Assembly (NCBI GenBank): GCA_014799395.1
Contig: JAAVID010000064.1
Span: 1 to 64,000, forward strand
Source of the DNA: Oscillospiraceae bacterium
Lineage (GTDB): Bacteria; Bacillota; Clostridia; Oscillospirales; Ruminococcaceae
Reading direction: 5' to 3'
Length of the DNA: 64,000 nucleotides
Positions within the stretch are counted from its first letter, which is position 1; each line of letters opens with the position of its first letter. This document shows positions 55,605 through 62,878 of the stretch, one piece after another. The notes below the pieces were generated by a model that was given only the letters and a program-made list of their open reading frames with translations, was not told the origin of the DNA and ran no database searches. The position numbers and the translations under genes were made by a program.

Positions 55605-56081
55605 ATGCCGATAAGAGAAATGACCGCCGAAGAATATCCGCTTCTGGAGGATTTTCTGTACGAGGCGATATTTATCCCCGAGGGTGTGGAAAAGCCGCCG
55701 CGGGATATTATCAAGAACGAGGAGTTACAGGTCTATATACGGGATTTCGGCAGACGTAAAGACGACTATTGCCTGGTTGCCGATAACGGCGGAAAAATCG
55801 TCGGCGCTTGCTGGGTGAGGATAATGGACGACTACGGACATATCGACAACGATACGCCGTCGTTCGCGATCTCGCTTTTCGAGGAGTATCGCGGGCGGGG
55901 GATAGGCACGGACTTAATGAGGGCAATGCTGGAGCGGCTCAAAGCTAAGGGCTACAAACGCGCTTCCCTTGCGGTGCAGAAAGCGAATTACGCAGTTAAA
56001 ATGTACAGGAAAGTTGGTTTTGAAATTGTCGGCGAGAATGAACAGGAATACATAATGGCTGTTGATGTGAAAGCGGAGTAA
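55605..56081 (+). CDS. GNAT-family acetyltransferase
   Basis: A 158-residue acetyl-CoA-dependent N-acetyltransferase. The acetyl-CoA loop is YRGRGIGTDLMRAML (about 99-113), and the later strand-helix ASLAVQKANYAVKMYRKVGF is typical of the fold. Substrate unknown. A GGAGG site precedes ATG 55605. It opens a run of small plus-strand genes to 59.5 kb that share tight gaps. Confidence 0.9.
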   Translation: MPIREMTAEEYPLLEDFLYEAIFIPEGVEKPPRDIIKNEELQVYIRDFGRRKDDYCLVADNGGKIVGACWVRIMDDYGHIDNDTPSFAISLFEEYRGRGIGTDLMRAMLERLKAKGYKRASLAVQKANYAVKMYRKVGFEIVGENEQEYIMAVDVKAE

Positions 56082-56129
56082 ATGCGCGAATACAAGTAAA
56101 TTTTATGTATAAATTAAGGAGGAAACAGA

Positions 56130-56666
56130 ATGGCAAAGGCAGTAAAAGTACCGACTTTGGAGGAAATGCAGGAGTACCTGAAATTATGGAAAGCGGACCA
56201 CAAAAACCGCATAAACGACGCGGATCACGCGGCAATGCACAAGGAAATGACACTGCGCATTTTCGCGGAGGATATGACTGACGACGTAAAGCTCACGGCT
56301 TGGAAATACTGCAAGGAACTGGCGAAATTCGCTCACGCGCCCGTCTCTCCCGCCGAGTACAAGCGCGTTGAAAAATGGCTCGGCGAGACGTGGCTTATCG
56401 ACGTTCTGCTCAAAGCGTGCGAGGATTATTATCCCGACCCCGCGTTCAAGTATAACTTTGATACTATCGGGTTTTCCTATTCGATAGCGCTTATTTCGCA
56501 GTCGAATTACAGACGGCAGGACTGCCTTGCGCTGCTGGATAAAATAACTCAATATTACGTTAATACCAAGGACGATTGGTATACTGTTCTTTTGCGGAAT
56601 ATGCAGAAGCTCGTCAAGACATTCCCCGACCTCGCGCCGTTTAAGACCGCATTGGAGAGCATTTAA
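56130..56666 (+). CDS. Uncharacterised alpha-helical protein
   Basis: A 178-residue soluble protein, mostly helical, with no recognised motif. Conserved-looking parts include WKADHKNRINDADHAAMHKE and DYYPDPAFKYNFDTIGFSY. Composition (many Lys, Asp, Trp) is that of a cytoplasmic protein. The AAGGAGG site before ATG 56130 and its place 10 bp before the next gene support coding. I cannot assign a function. Confidence 0.7.
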   Translation: MAKAVKVPTLEEMQEYLKLWKADHKNRINDADHAAMHKEMTLRIFAEDMTDDVKLTAWKYCKELAKFAHAPVSPAEYKRVEKWLGETWLIDVLLKACEDYYPDPAFKYNFDTIGFSYSIALISQSNYRRQDCLALLDKITQYYVNTKDDWYTVLLRNMQKLVKTFPDLAPFKTALESI

Positions 56667-56676
56667 CGGAGGATAT

Positions 56677-57558
56677 ATGACATTTAAAGCCAAACTTTTC
56701 GGCGAGCTTTCCGCCGCCGAGATATACGAAATTCTGAAAGCGCGTTCGCGGGTCTTTCAGCTTGAACAGAACATTCGGTATCTTGACGAGGACGATACCG
56801 ATTACGACAGTCTGCACTGCTTTTTCGAGGAGAACGGACAGGTCAAGGCGTATCTGCGCGCGTTCCCCGATAACGGGAAAATTCGGTTTGGCAGAGTACT
56901 CACCGTAACGCGCGGGCAGGGTCACGGCAAAATGCTTATGGAACGGAGCGTTCGGGCGGCGCGTGAGCGCTTCGGCAAACTCACCGTTACAATGGACGCG
57001 CAAAAGCACGCCGAGGGATTTTACAAGAAATTGGGTTTTGCCACGACTTCGGGGGAATTCCTCGAGGAGGGCGTTGTTCATATCGTTATGGAGCTTCCGT
57101 TTGAGGAAACAATTGACCGAAAGGATAACGCAATGGACTACAAAATAACCGACTGCACCGACGACGATATTAAAAGGATATACTCCGGTCTTACCGAGAG
57201 CAATTCCCGAAAAGTTCCCGAGCTGCAAAACGGCAGATATTTCGAGATAAACAAAAAGATCGCCGACGAAAACGGCGCGGTCATTGCGGGCTGCACCGCC
57301 GAGGTAAATTACCGGAACGCTCTGCATATAGGTATGCTTTGGGTAAGCGAGGAATATCAAAAGCGCGGTCTCGGTTCAAGACTGCTCAAAGAGGTTGAAA
57401 AAATCGCGGCGGAGAGCGGCTGCACGCTTGCGCATTTGAGCACGTTCGATTTTCAGGCTAAGGATTTTTATATCAAGAAAGGGTATGAGGTATTCGGAAC
57501 ATTGGATAATATTCCCGAGGGGCATTGCAGATATTATCTTAAAAAGATAATCGGATAA
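56677..57558 (+). CDS. Tandem GNAT protein: ElaA-like domain fused to a second acetyltransferase
   Basis: A 293-residue protein made of two GNAT domains. The first (about 1-148) resembles ElaA: ILKARSRVFQLEQNIRYLDED, then VTRGQGHGKMLMERSV as the CoA loop, and AEGFYKKLGF. The second (about 153-293) has SEEYQKRGLGSRLLKEVE and AKDFYIKKGYEVFG. The joint holds an AAAGGATAACGCA-ATG sequence (ATG at 57133), exactly like a ribosome site and start, so the C-terminal domain may also be made separately or may mark a recent fusion by loss of a stop codon. Confidence 0.85.
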   Translation: MTFKAKLFGELSAAEIYEILKARSRVFQLEQNIRYLDEDDTDYDSLHCFFEENGQVKAYLRAFPDNGKIRFGRVLTVTRGQGHGKMLMERSVRAARERFGKLTVTMDAQKHAEGFYKKLGFATTSGEFLEEGVVHIVMELPFEETIDRKDNAMDYKITDCTDDDIKRIYSGLTESNSRKVPELQNGRYFEINKKIADENGAVIAGCTAEVNYRNALHIGMLWVSEEYQKRGLGSRLLKEVEKIAAESGCTLAHLSTFDFQAKDFYIKKGYEVFGTLDNIPEGHCRYYLKKIIG

Positions 57559-57568
57559 GGAGAAATTT

Positions 57569-57943
57569 ATGAAAGATATTAAAAATTATAACGCGCCGAA
57601 ATACAACGGAGCGGCTTACACGCTTGTTGAGGACGGTATCTACAAGACCGAGGAAAACGGCGATACGGTTTATGTGACATCGCTGTCGTTCGTTCAGGAG
57701 CCCGAGCTTGACGAGGGGGAGAATGCGGCGGAGATCTCACAGTATCCGTTGGAGGATCTGCTTGACGAATTCGGCTGTTGGATAAGCGATTTTTACGACG
57801 ATCTCAATACCGAGGATTCAACCGTTTGTTATCAGGAATTTATGAGCGGCACTTCGGAGGAATTAAAAAACCTGCGGTCGATAATCGGAAAGCACGTTTA
57901 TGAGAAACAAGACGGACAGTATATCAAGCTCTGCATTGAATAA
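57569..57943 (+). CDS. Uncharacterised acidic protein
   Basis: A 124-residue soluble, acidic protein with a beta-rich N-terminus and helical C-terminus. No motif is recognised. An AAGGAG site precedes the ATG, and it lies 10 bp after the GNAT fusion gene, 14 bp before the next gene. Confidence 0.65.
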   Translation: MKDIKNYNAPKYNGAAYTLVEDGIYKTEENGDTVYVTSLSFVQEPELDEGENAAEISQYPLEDLLDEFGCWISDFYDDLNTEDSTVCYQEFMSGTSEELKNLRSIIGKHVYEKQDGQYIKLCIE

Positions 57944-57957
57944 GAGGAGAATGACCG

Positions 57958-58449
57958 TTGTTTAAGTGGGTAAGGATTTTCGGCGCTCAATATCTGGGGT
58001 TCTGGGCGTTTGGGCTGATAATATTCGCGCTTCAAGAAGTTCCGTATATGGTTATGCCGTTTTTTCATCTTCAGTCAAATCCGATCATGGAAATGCGGGA
58101 ATCGTCCGTTTTTCTGGATATCTGCGAAAAGGTCTTAGGCTCATCATGTATCGCGATGATGATGTTTATCGTACACAATGACGCAAAATTCTTTTCGACG
58201 ACCGCGGGCAGGGAACGGCTGTTTTTCTGCATTGCCGCAGCGGTATTGCTGCTGAATTATTTCGGCTGGTTCTTATATTTTACGGGTCATCAAAGCACCG
58301 CGGTGATGTTGATATTTATCGTGGCTCTTCCGCCGCTGCTTTATCTTTTTGTGGGGCTTTGGAGGAAAAATATCCCGCTTGCGGTAACGGCGTGCGTTTT
58401 TCTGATAGTGCATTTTGTTCACGTTTCGGGGAATTTTAAATTGGAATAA
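57958..58449 (+). CDS. Multi-pass membrane protein of unknown function
   Basis: A 163-residue protein with four to five membrane helices. It starts at TTG 57958, eight bases after AGAGGAG; the ATG between is out of frame and stops after four codons. No family is recognised. Confidence 0.65.
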   Translation: MFKWVRIFGAQYLGFWAFGLIIFALQEVPYMVMPFFHLQSNPIMEMRESSVFLDICEKVLGSSCIAMMMFIVHNDAKFFSTTAGRERLFFCIAAAVLLLNYFGWFLYFTGHQSTAVMLIFIVALPPLLYLFVGLWRKNIPLAVTACVFLIVHFVHVSGNFKLE

Positions 58450-58517
58450 ACGCTGTTTCGTAAAATAGTTACGGAATTGAAAAAGGTCATCAAATAAATT
58501 TGTAAAGGAGAGAATCT

Positions 58518-58883
58518 ATGAAACTGATCTTACAGCCAACGCCCCTTACCTGCGGACAGGCTTGCATAGCAATGATCGCGGAGAGAAGCGTTGAGGAAGT
58601 CATAAAAGATATGAAAACCGATAAGCCCGTGAGTATCGGGCAATTGATGGAAATTCTCGATTTTTACGGGATAGGTCACGCGGACAGGAACAAGCGTATT
58701 TCCAAGAAAAATCCCGTCCCGTATCCGTTCTCGATTTTGACCGTCCACACAAACGGGGGCTATACGCATTGGTCGCTGTTGTTTGAAGATCGTTATTATG
58801 ACCCCGAGTTCGGGTTGATAGAGGGCGAATACACGCACGGAAAAATCACCTCTTTTCTGGAGATATACGGAAAAGCGAATTGA
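58518..58883 (+). CDS. C39-like papain-fold cysteine peptidase domain protein
   Basis: A 121-residue stand-alone domain. QPTPLTCGQACIAMI at 6-20 has the oxyanion Gln6 and likely catalytic Cys12, and GGYTHWSLLFEDRYYDPEFG near 78-97 brings the His and Asp. This is the pattern of the C39/bacteriocin-processing and related small papain-like families. There is no transporter domain, signal peptide or obvious bacteriocin precursor nearby, so the target is unknown. An AAAGGAG site precedes the ATG. Confidence 0.75.
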   Translation: MKLILQPTPLTCGQACIAMIAERSVEEVIKDMKTDKPVSIGQLMEILDFYGIGHADRNKRISKKNPVPYPFSILTVHTNGGYTHWSLLFEDRYYDPEFGLIEGEYTHGKITSFLEIYGKAN

Positions 58884-58894
58884 GGAGGATACGG

Positions 58895-59509
58895 ATGAAT
58901 AGTCTGATCTCAAAAATCGGCGCGGCTGTCGTTACCGTTTCGGTATTTCTTTTCGCGGTGTGTCTGATAACGGATTTCGGCTTCGGGTCGTATTTTGTCT
59001 GTATGCTTTTGCCGATAGGGTATATAATGATGTCGGCGGGATTTCATCACGAAAGCGGCGACGATTGCAAGACCGCGGCAAATGTCGGAATGATTTTTTC
59101 CGCGGTGTACGCCGTGCTGATTTTTCTTGTGTATTTCGCCCAGACGACAAACGTCCGCCTTGACGATATGAGCGAGCAGGCGTTAAAGATACTCGATTTC
59201 AAAAGGGGCGGACTTATATTCAGCTACGCTCTGCTCGGTTACGGAATGATGGCGCTTTCCACATTCTTTATCGGACTGACGATAAAGCCGAAAAACAGGG
59301 CGGACAAATGGCTGAAATATCTGATGACAATACACGGAGTTTTTTTCATAGGCTGTTTTATAATGCCTATGACCGGAGCTTTCGGCAGTATGTCCGACGG
59401 CGGGACAAGCGTTATCGGCGTGACGGCGCTGCTGTTCTGGTGCGCATATTTTCTGTCGATAGGTATACTGGGATTTTTGCATTTCAATAGTAAGAACCTG
59501 TCCGCATAG
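58895..59509 (+). CDS. Six-helix membrane protein of unknown function, end altered by a MITE-like element
   Basis: A 204-residue protein with six membrane helices. ATG 58895 follows GAGGAGG; the longer frame from TTG 58880 would use the ribosome site itself as codons. The final codons KNLSA and the TAG stop (59507-59509) lie within the left terminal inverted repeat of the element at 59493-59768. The native C-terminus was therefore probably cut or replaced on insertion. Confidence 0.72.
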   Translation: MNSLISKIGAAVVTVSVFLFAVCLITDFGFGSYFVCMLLPIGYIMMSAGFHHESGDDCKTAANVGMIFSAVYAVLIFLVYFAQTTNVRLDDMSEQALKILDFKRGGLIFSYALLGYGMMALSTFFIGLTIKPKNRADKWLKYLMTIHGVFFIGCFIMPMTGAFGSMSDGGTSVIGVTALLFWCAYFLSIGILGFLHFNSKNLSA

Positions 59510-59768
59510 CCGCTCAACGCTTGTCTTAGTGTGAACGCCTTTAATGCGCGACATCGTGTCGCGCTGGGGCGTTCACCTTAAGGCATCGTGCCTTGCGGCA
59601 AATTTTTCCGAGTACTGCGTCAAAGCTCCTTGGCGTACATACAGTACGCCTGCGTCGCAGCGTTTTGCGTGCAACGCATAATGCGTCCTTGTACTCGAAA
59701 AAATTTGCAAAGAATTGCTTTGCAATTCTGGCGCAATCCAAGCATTTCGGGCTATGTGGACAGGTTCT
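59493..59768. mobile_element. MITE-like palindromic element, 276 bp
   Basis: Terminal inverted repeats AGAACCTGTCCGCATAGCC (59493-59511) and its near-perfect inverse GGCTATGTGGACAGGTTCT (59750-59768). Inside is a chain of hairpins: GTGAACGCC / GGCGTTCAC enclosing GCGCGACA / TGTCGCGC (about 59531-59577), AAGGCA / TGCCTT, a long stem CAAATTTTT...AAAAAATTTG with CGAGTAC / GTACTCG, a central GGCGTAC-ATACA-GTACGCC, and AGAATTGC / GCAATTCT. It has no ORF of merit. A 19-bp block matches the remnant at 30412-30430, so the element is a dispersed family. I could not define a target-site duplication. Confidence 0.75.
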
Positions 59769-59829
59769 AAAAAGTGATTTTTCACGAGTACTAAAAACGA
59801 CTTGCCGCCTTTGGCAATTCGTCTTATAG

Positions 59830-59868
59830 AAAATCGGTGTCGAGCGTTCCCGCCCGGCACCGATTTTT
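59830..59868. terminator. Bidirectional terminator
   Basis: AATCGGTGTCG pairs with CGGCACCGATT (59832-59865), flanked by A and T runs. It separates the plus-strand run from the convergent GyrI-like gene. Confidence 0.85.
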
Positions 59869-59895
59869 ATACCTCTCGCGCTATAAAACCTTTTG

Positions 59896-60420
59896 TTATT
59901 TCTTCTTTATCGGAAGAAGCAAGTCGAGCTGCCCGTCAATGCCGTTTTCGGGCCACCCCATATGCGAGGAGTATACCCAGTTTAAATGCTCCTCCAGACA
60001 GCCGCCCATTATCTCGTCGCCTTGCTCGCTGTAATTCGGCTCGTATTGGGCGTTGTTGTACGCCCACTTCTCCAGCTCCTGCCAGAGGTGGAAGTCGGGG
60101 AACTTGATAGTCAGCGCGGCATACAGTCCGCCGTCAAAATGCTTTTTGACTAATGGCGCGGGCACGTCCATATCGTCGGGTATAGTGACCCAGACCTCAT
60201 AGCCGTGAATATCTCCCTCAAGTACTCCGGGATTCGGATGATTAAAGCCGAAATACCGCGCGTCGGGCTTTATCTCGTACAGCTTGCTTTCGCGGATAAA
60301 TTTGTCCATAGGCTCGCCGACCGTTTCCTCGGGTTCTTTCCCGATGACGTGATTTGACGCGACCGTAAACGGCGGCAGCAGCACTATCCTCACCAAAGGC
60401 TCATTTTTGTTTTCGCTCAT
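59896..60420 (-). CDS. Stand-alone GyrI-like effector-binding protein
   Basis: A 174-residue protein with no DNA-binding domain. It matches the C-terminal two thirds of the neighbouring MerR protein nearly throughout: RIVLLPPFTVASNHVIGK, RYFGFNHPNPGVLEG, HGYEVWVTIPDDMDVPAPLV, GGLYAALTIKFPDF and GGCLEEHLNWVYSS. Such GyrI-like domains bind small hydrophobic or cationic compounds. ATG 60420 follows AAAGGAGAG and is preferred over ATG 60441. Its promoter has the same 19-bp-spacer architecture and dyad as that of the MerR gene, so it is a likely target. It may sequester the inducer or act as a small-molecule hydrolase/binder. Confidence 0.85.
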   Translation of the reverse strand: MSENKNEPLVRIVLLPPFTVASNHVIGKEPEETVGEPMDKFIRESKLYEIKPDARYFGFNHPNPGVLEGDIHGYEVWVTIPDDMDVPAPLVKKHFDGGLYAALTIKFPDFHLWQELEKWAYNNAQYEPNYSEQGDEIMGGCLEEHLNWVYSSHMGWPENGIDGQLDLLLPIKKK

Positions 60421-60471
60421 ATCTGCGCTCTCCTTTAACATTTTTTCGGAAGATGAACTCTTCCTTTTTTA

Positions 60472-60502
60472 ATTATAGTGTACGACATCGTGTCAAAGTC
60501 AA
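60472..60502 (-). promoter_or_regulatory. MerR-type promoter of the GyrI-like gene
   Basis: On the minus strand TTGACT (complement of 60497-60502) and TATAAT (complement of 60472-60477) are 19 bp apart. A dyad GACA-TCG-TGTC is centred in the spacer. Long spacers with a central dyad are the hallmark of MerR-activated promoters. The leader then has a GGAAGA / TCTTCC hairpin. Confidence 0.82.
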
Positions 60503-60525
60503 GTGTTTTGCGAAAACTTTTTTCA

Positions 60526-60565
60526 AAAAGAATTGCGGCGTGAGCTTTCTGACAACGCCGCAATT
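60526..60565 (-). terminator. Terminator of the MerR gene
   Basis: AATTGCGGCGT (60531-60541) pairs with ACGCCGCAATT (60555-60565), with a T run on the minus strand. Confidence 0.88.
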
Positions 60566-60574
60566 TTCCATACC

Positions 60575-61579
60575 TTAATCCTTTTTGCTCTCCCTTTTCT
60601 TTATCGGAAGAAGCAGATCAAGCTGCCCGTCAATGCCGTTTTCGGGCCACCCCATATACGAGGAGTAGACCCAGTTCAAATGTTCCTCCAGACAGCCGCC
60701 CATTATCTCAAAGCCAAGTTCGCTGTAATTCGCCTCATAATCGGGATTATCCCACGCCCACCTGTTGAGCTCGCACCAGAGATTAAACTCGGGGAATTTT
60801 ATCGTCATTGCGGCATACAGTCCGCCGTTAAAATGCTTTTTGACCAAAGGCGCGGGAACCTCCATATCGTCGGGGATAGTTACCCATACCTCATAGCCGT
60901 GAATACCGTCCTCAAGCACACCGGGATTCGGGTGATTAAATCCGAAATACCGCGAATCGGGCTTTATCTCGTACAGCCCGCTTTCACGGATAAATTTGTC
61001 AACAGGGTCGCCGACGGAAGCCTCGGGGTCTTTGCCGATAACGTGATTTGAAGCGACCGTATACGGCGGGAGCATAACTATTCTCACATTAAGTCTCTTG
61101 TCAAGACTTTCGTTAGCTTGGTCGAGCTCGCTTATGCTGATGTTCGTTTTCTCTTTTAAAGTAGTCTTTGGGAGAGAAAGCGCTTCTACCGCTTTCATCA
61201 GTACGTTGTTGCCGAGCAGATACACCCGCGCCTTTGACTGCGTAGCCTCGTCGAGATGTGAAATAAACATATTCAGCGCGCTGCGGACGGTCTCGAGCGA
61301 CTTTATCTCGCCGTCGAGCTCCTCAACGCTCTCGCGGAGAATTTCCAGCGTTTTCATCTGATCGCTGTCCTGCAATATCACCGCGATCTTTTTTAACGGA
61401 ATACGCAGCTTGCGCATAACGATAATGAGTTGTAAGCGCTTTACGGTCTCCTCGTCATAGCACCTGTACGCGTAATCGTCCTTGTGAAACGGCGTTATCA
61501 GTCCCACTTTCTCGTAGTACCTCAGCATTCTCGGCGTAACGTCAAGGCTCTGCGTGACCTGGCTTATGGTATACTCCAT
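60575..61579 (-). CDS. MerR-family regulator with GyrI-like effector domain
   Basis: A 334-residue activator. The N-terminal winged helix is EYTISQVTQSLDVTPRMLRYYEK, followed by VKRLQLIIVMRKLRIPLKKI and the dimerising coiled coil (about 75-125). The C-terminal GyrI-like domain (about 165-325) is a close copy of the stand-alone neighbour, so the two arose by duplication. ATG 61579 has better spacing to AAAGGAGAG than ATG 61585. It resembles the BmrR/multidrug-sensing arrangement. Its own promoter carries the same 19-bp spacer and dyad, implying autoregulation. Confidence 0.92.
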   Translation of the reverse strand: MEYTISQVTQSLDVTPRMLRYYEKVGLITPFHKDDYAYRCYDEETVKRLQLIIVMRKLRIPLKKIAVILQDSDQMKTLEILRESVEELDGEIKSLETVRSALNMFISHLDEATQSKARVYLLGNNVLMKAVEALSLPKTTLKEKTNISISELDQANESLDKRLNVRIVMLPPYTVASNHVIGKDPEASVGDPVDKFIRESGLYEIKPDSRYFGFNHPNPGVLEDGIHGYEVWVTIPDDMEVPAPLVKKHFNGGLYAAMTIKFPEFNLWCELNRWAWDNPDYEANYSELGFEIMGGCLEEHLNWVYSSYMGWPENGIDGQLDLLLPIKKRESKKD

Positions 61580-61608
61580 ATACATCTCTCCTTTCGACTT
61601 TAATTATT

Positions 61609-61639
61609 ATTATAACGTATGACACCGTGTCAAAGTCAA
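61609..61639 (-). promoter_or_regulatory. Autoregulated MerR-type promoter
   Basis: On the minus strand TTGACT (complement of 61634-61639) and TATAAT (complement of 61609-61614) with a 19-bp spacer that holds the perfect dyad TGACAC-C-GTGTCA (61620-61632). Confidence 0.85.
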
Positions 61640-61699
61640 GAGGGAAAAAATATTTTTTTACAGAGGGTCTTTTCCCCTCTGTATGCGGAGAGAATGCCG

Positions 61700-61897
61700 T
61701 TACTTTGACTTATAGTACAGCATACAATGACAATACCCCTCAAAATCGGGATCGGCTATCTGCCCTCGGAATTCCTCGCAGATACACTTGTTCTCGGGAA
61801 TTTTCTCGCGCTTGCACGGACAGTATCCGCCGCTTTTCTTTAACCCCTCGCGTATCATTTCCACTATTTCCCTGTTCTCGTTTTCCTTGACTGCCAT
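61700..61897 (-). CDS. Small ferredoxin-thioredoxin-reductase catalytic-chain-like protein
   Basis: A 65-residue protein with three CxC pairs: YCPC (26-28), CIC (38-40) and YCHCMLYYK (56-58). The CPC and CHC ends are those of the FTR catalytic subunit, which holds a [4Fe-4S] cluster next to a redox disulfide, but the whole chain is far shorter than plant-type FTR, and the spacing CPC-x9-CIC-x15-CHC differs from that family. ATG 61897 follows GAGGTG. It may reduce thioredoxin-like proteins from ferredoxin in this anaerobe. Confidence 0.78.
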   Translation of the reverse strand: MAVKENENREIVEMIREGLKKSGGYCPCKREKIPENKCICEEFRGQIADPDFEGYCHCMLYYKSK

Positions 61898-61938
61898 AAG
61901 TTCACCTCGCAAAATAATGACCGTTTGATTTTAAGAAA

Positions 61939-61973
61939 ATTGCGGTGCCAAGCGAGTAGCTCGACACCGCAAT
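61939..61973 (-). terminator. Terminator of the ffh-rpsP-khpA transcript
   Basis: ATTGCGGTGCCAAGC (61939-61953) pairs with GCTCGACACCGCAAT (61959-61973) with one mismatch and G-U pairs. A T-rich tract follows on the minus strand. Confidence 0.9.
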
Positions 61974-62003
61974 ACTTCTTTAGTATGCGCCGTAATTTCC
62001 AAA

Positions 62004-62240
62004 TCAGTCGATCTCAACGGAAATTTTCTCGTTGGCACGAACAGCACCCGCGCGCATTACCGTGCGGATCGCCTTGGCAATTCTGCCCTGCTTGCCGATA
62101 ACTCTGCCCATATCGTCGGGACCGACGTGCAGATGATACACGATAACGCCCTCCTCGTTAGGCTCGTCAACACTGACCTCAACGGCGGTCTTATCCTCAA
62201 CCAGCGCAGTAGCAATAGTAATAAGAAGTTCTTTCATCAT
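62004..62240 (-). CDS. khpA: KH-domain RNA-binding protein
   Basis: A 78-residue single KH domain protein (YlqC/KhpA). The conserved loop is GRVIGKQGRIAKAIRTVM, preceded by VGPDDM. KhpA acts with KhpB as an RNA-binding pair in Gram-positives. It usually lies between rpsP and rimM-trmD; here a terminator follows directly, so rimM-trmD must be elsewhere. GGAGGG precedes ATG 62240; a second ATG follows at once. Confidence 0.92.
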   Translation of the reverse strand: MMKELLITIATALVEDKTAVEVSVDEPNEEGVIVYHLHVGPDDMGRVIGKQGRIAKAIRTVMRAGAVRANEKISVEID

Positions 62241-62340
62241 AAGTTTCCCTCCATAGGGGTTAAATGCCGTGGTAAATTATTGCCTTGATCTCGATGAATT
62301 CCTAAAATACCTATGCTTATTTAACCTTTGCTTAAAAAAA

Positions 62341-62568
62341 TCACTTTAAAAGTCTCTTGACTGTATCGGTGGGCTGTGCGCCCTTCTTGATCCATTCCTC
62401 TGCCTTTTCCTTGTCTATCTTGACAACAGCGGGCTCCTTGGTAGGATCGTAGTAGCCGATCTCTTCGATGAAACGGCCGTCGCGCGGAAAACGCGAGTCG
62501 GCAACGACTACACGGTAGAACGGGGCTTTCTTAGCGCCCATTCTTCTCAGTCTGATTTTAACTGCCAT
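62341..62568 (-). CDS. rpsP: 30S ribosomal protein S16
   Basis: A 75-residue ribosomal protein. [20 protein letters not shown] and IEEIGYYDP are standard; the C-terminal tail is short. An AAAGGAG site precedes the ATG. It is separated from ffh by a small membrane protein gene, an unusual insertion in an otherwise conserved order. Confidence 0.97.
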   Translation of the reverse strand: MAVKIRLRRMGAKKAPFYRVVVADSRFPRDGRFIEEIGYYDPTKEPAVVKIDKEKAEEWIKKGAQPTDTVKRLLK

Positions 62569-62638
62569 AAGATGTATCTCCTTTCAATTTTTTTATTATT
62601 ATAAAATCAAGCATGCACTTGTTTTTATCGTTTCTGCA

Positions 62639-62863
62639 TTACCCAAACACAAACAGCATTACAATGCCGCCTATAAACATAACAATTCCTTGAACCAGTG
62701 TCAGCCAGCCGCCCGAATAATACGTTCCGTGAATACTGCTGTGTTCTTCGGGAGGATAGAAACGCGCCTTCCTTATCCAATGGAAGATAAAACCTATCCC
62801 TACAAGGATAATTACCCAACAAAACAGGTGTATAGGCTTTTTCCCGTAGTCAAAGTCATTCAT
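62639..62863 (-). CDS. Small two-helix membrane protein between ffh and rpsP
   Basis: A 74-residue protein with two membrane helices (about 11-29 and 51-72) joined by a polar loop with FYPPEEHSS. No family is recognised. It lies 15 bp after ffh on the same strand. Placement next to the signal recognition particle gene might be chance. Confidence 0.7.
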   Translation of the reverse strand: MNDFDYGKKPIHLFCWVIILVGIGFIFHWIRKARFYPPEEHSSIHGTYYSGGWLTLVQGIVMFIGGIVMLFVFG

Positions 62864-62878
62864 TTGTTACCTCGCGAT

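Noticed and set aside
59549-59561. MerR operator-like dyad CGACATCGTGTCG inside the MITE
   Set aside because: It resembles the operator at 60.48 kb, but it is the tip of a perfect hairpin with other ATCGT loops nearby and no promoter, so the likeness is probably chance.
59541-59829. Short ORFs on both strands within the MITE region
   Set aside because: They lack ribosome sites and read through hairpin arms; the palindromic structure explains them.
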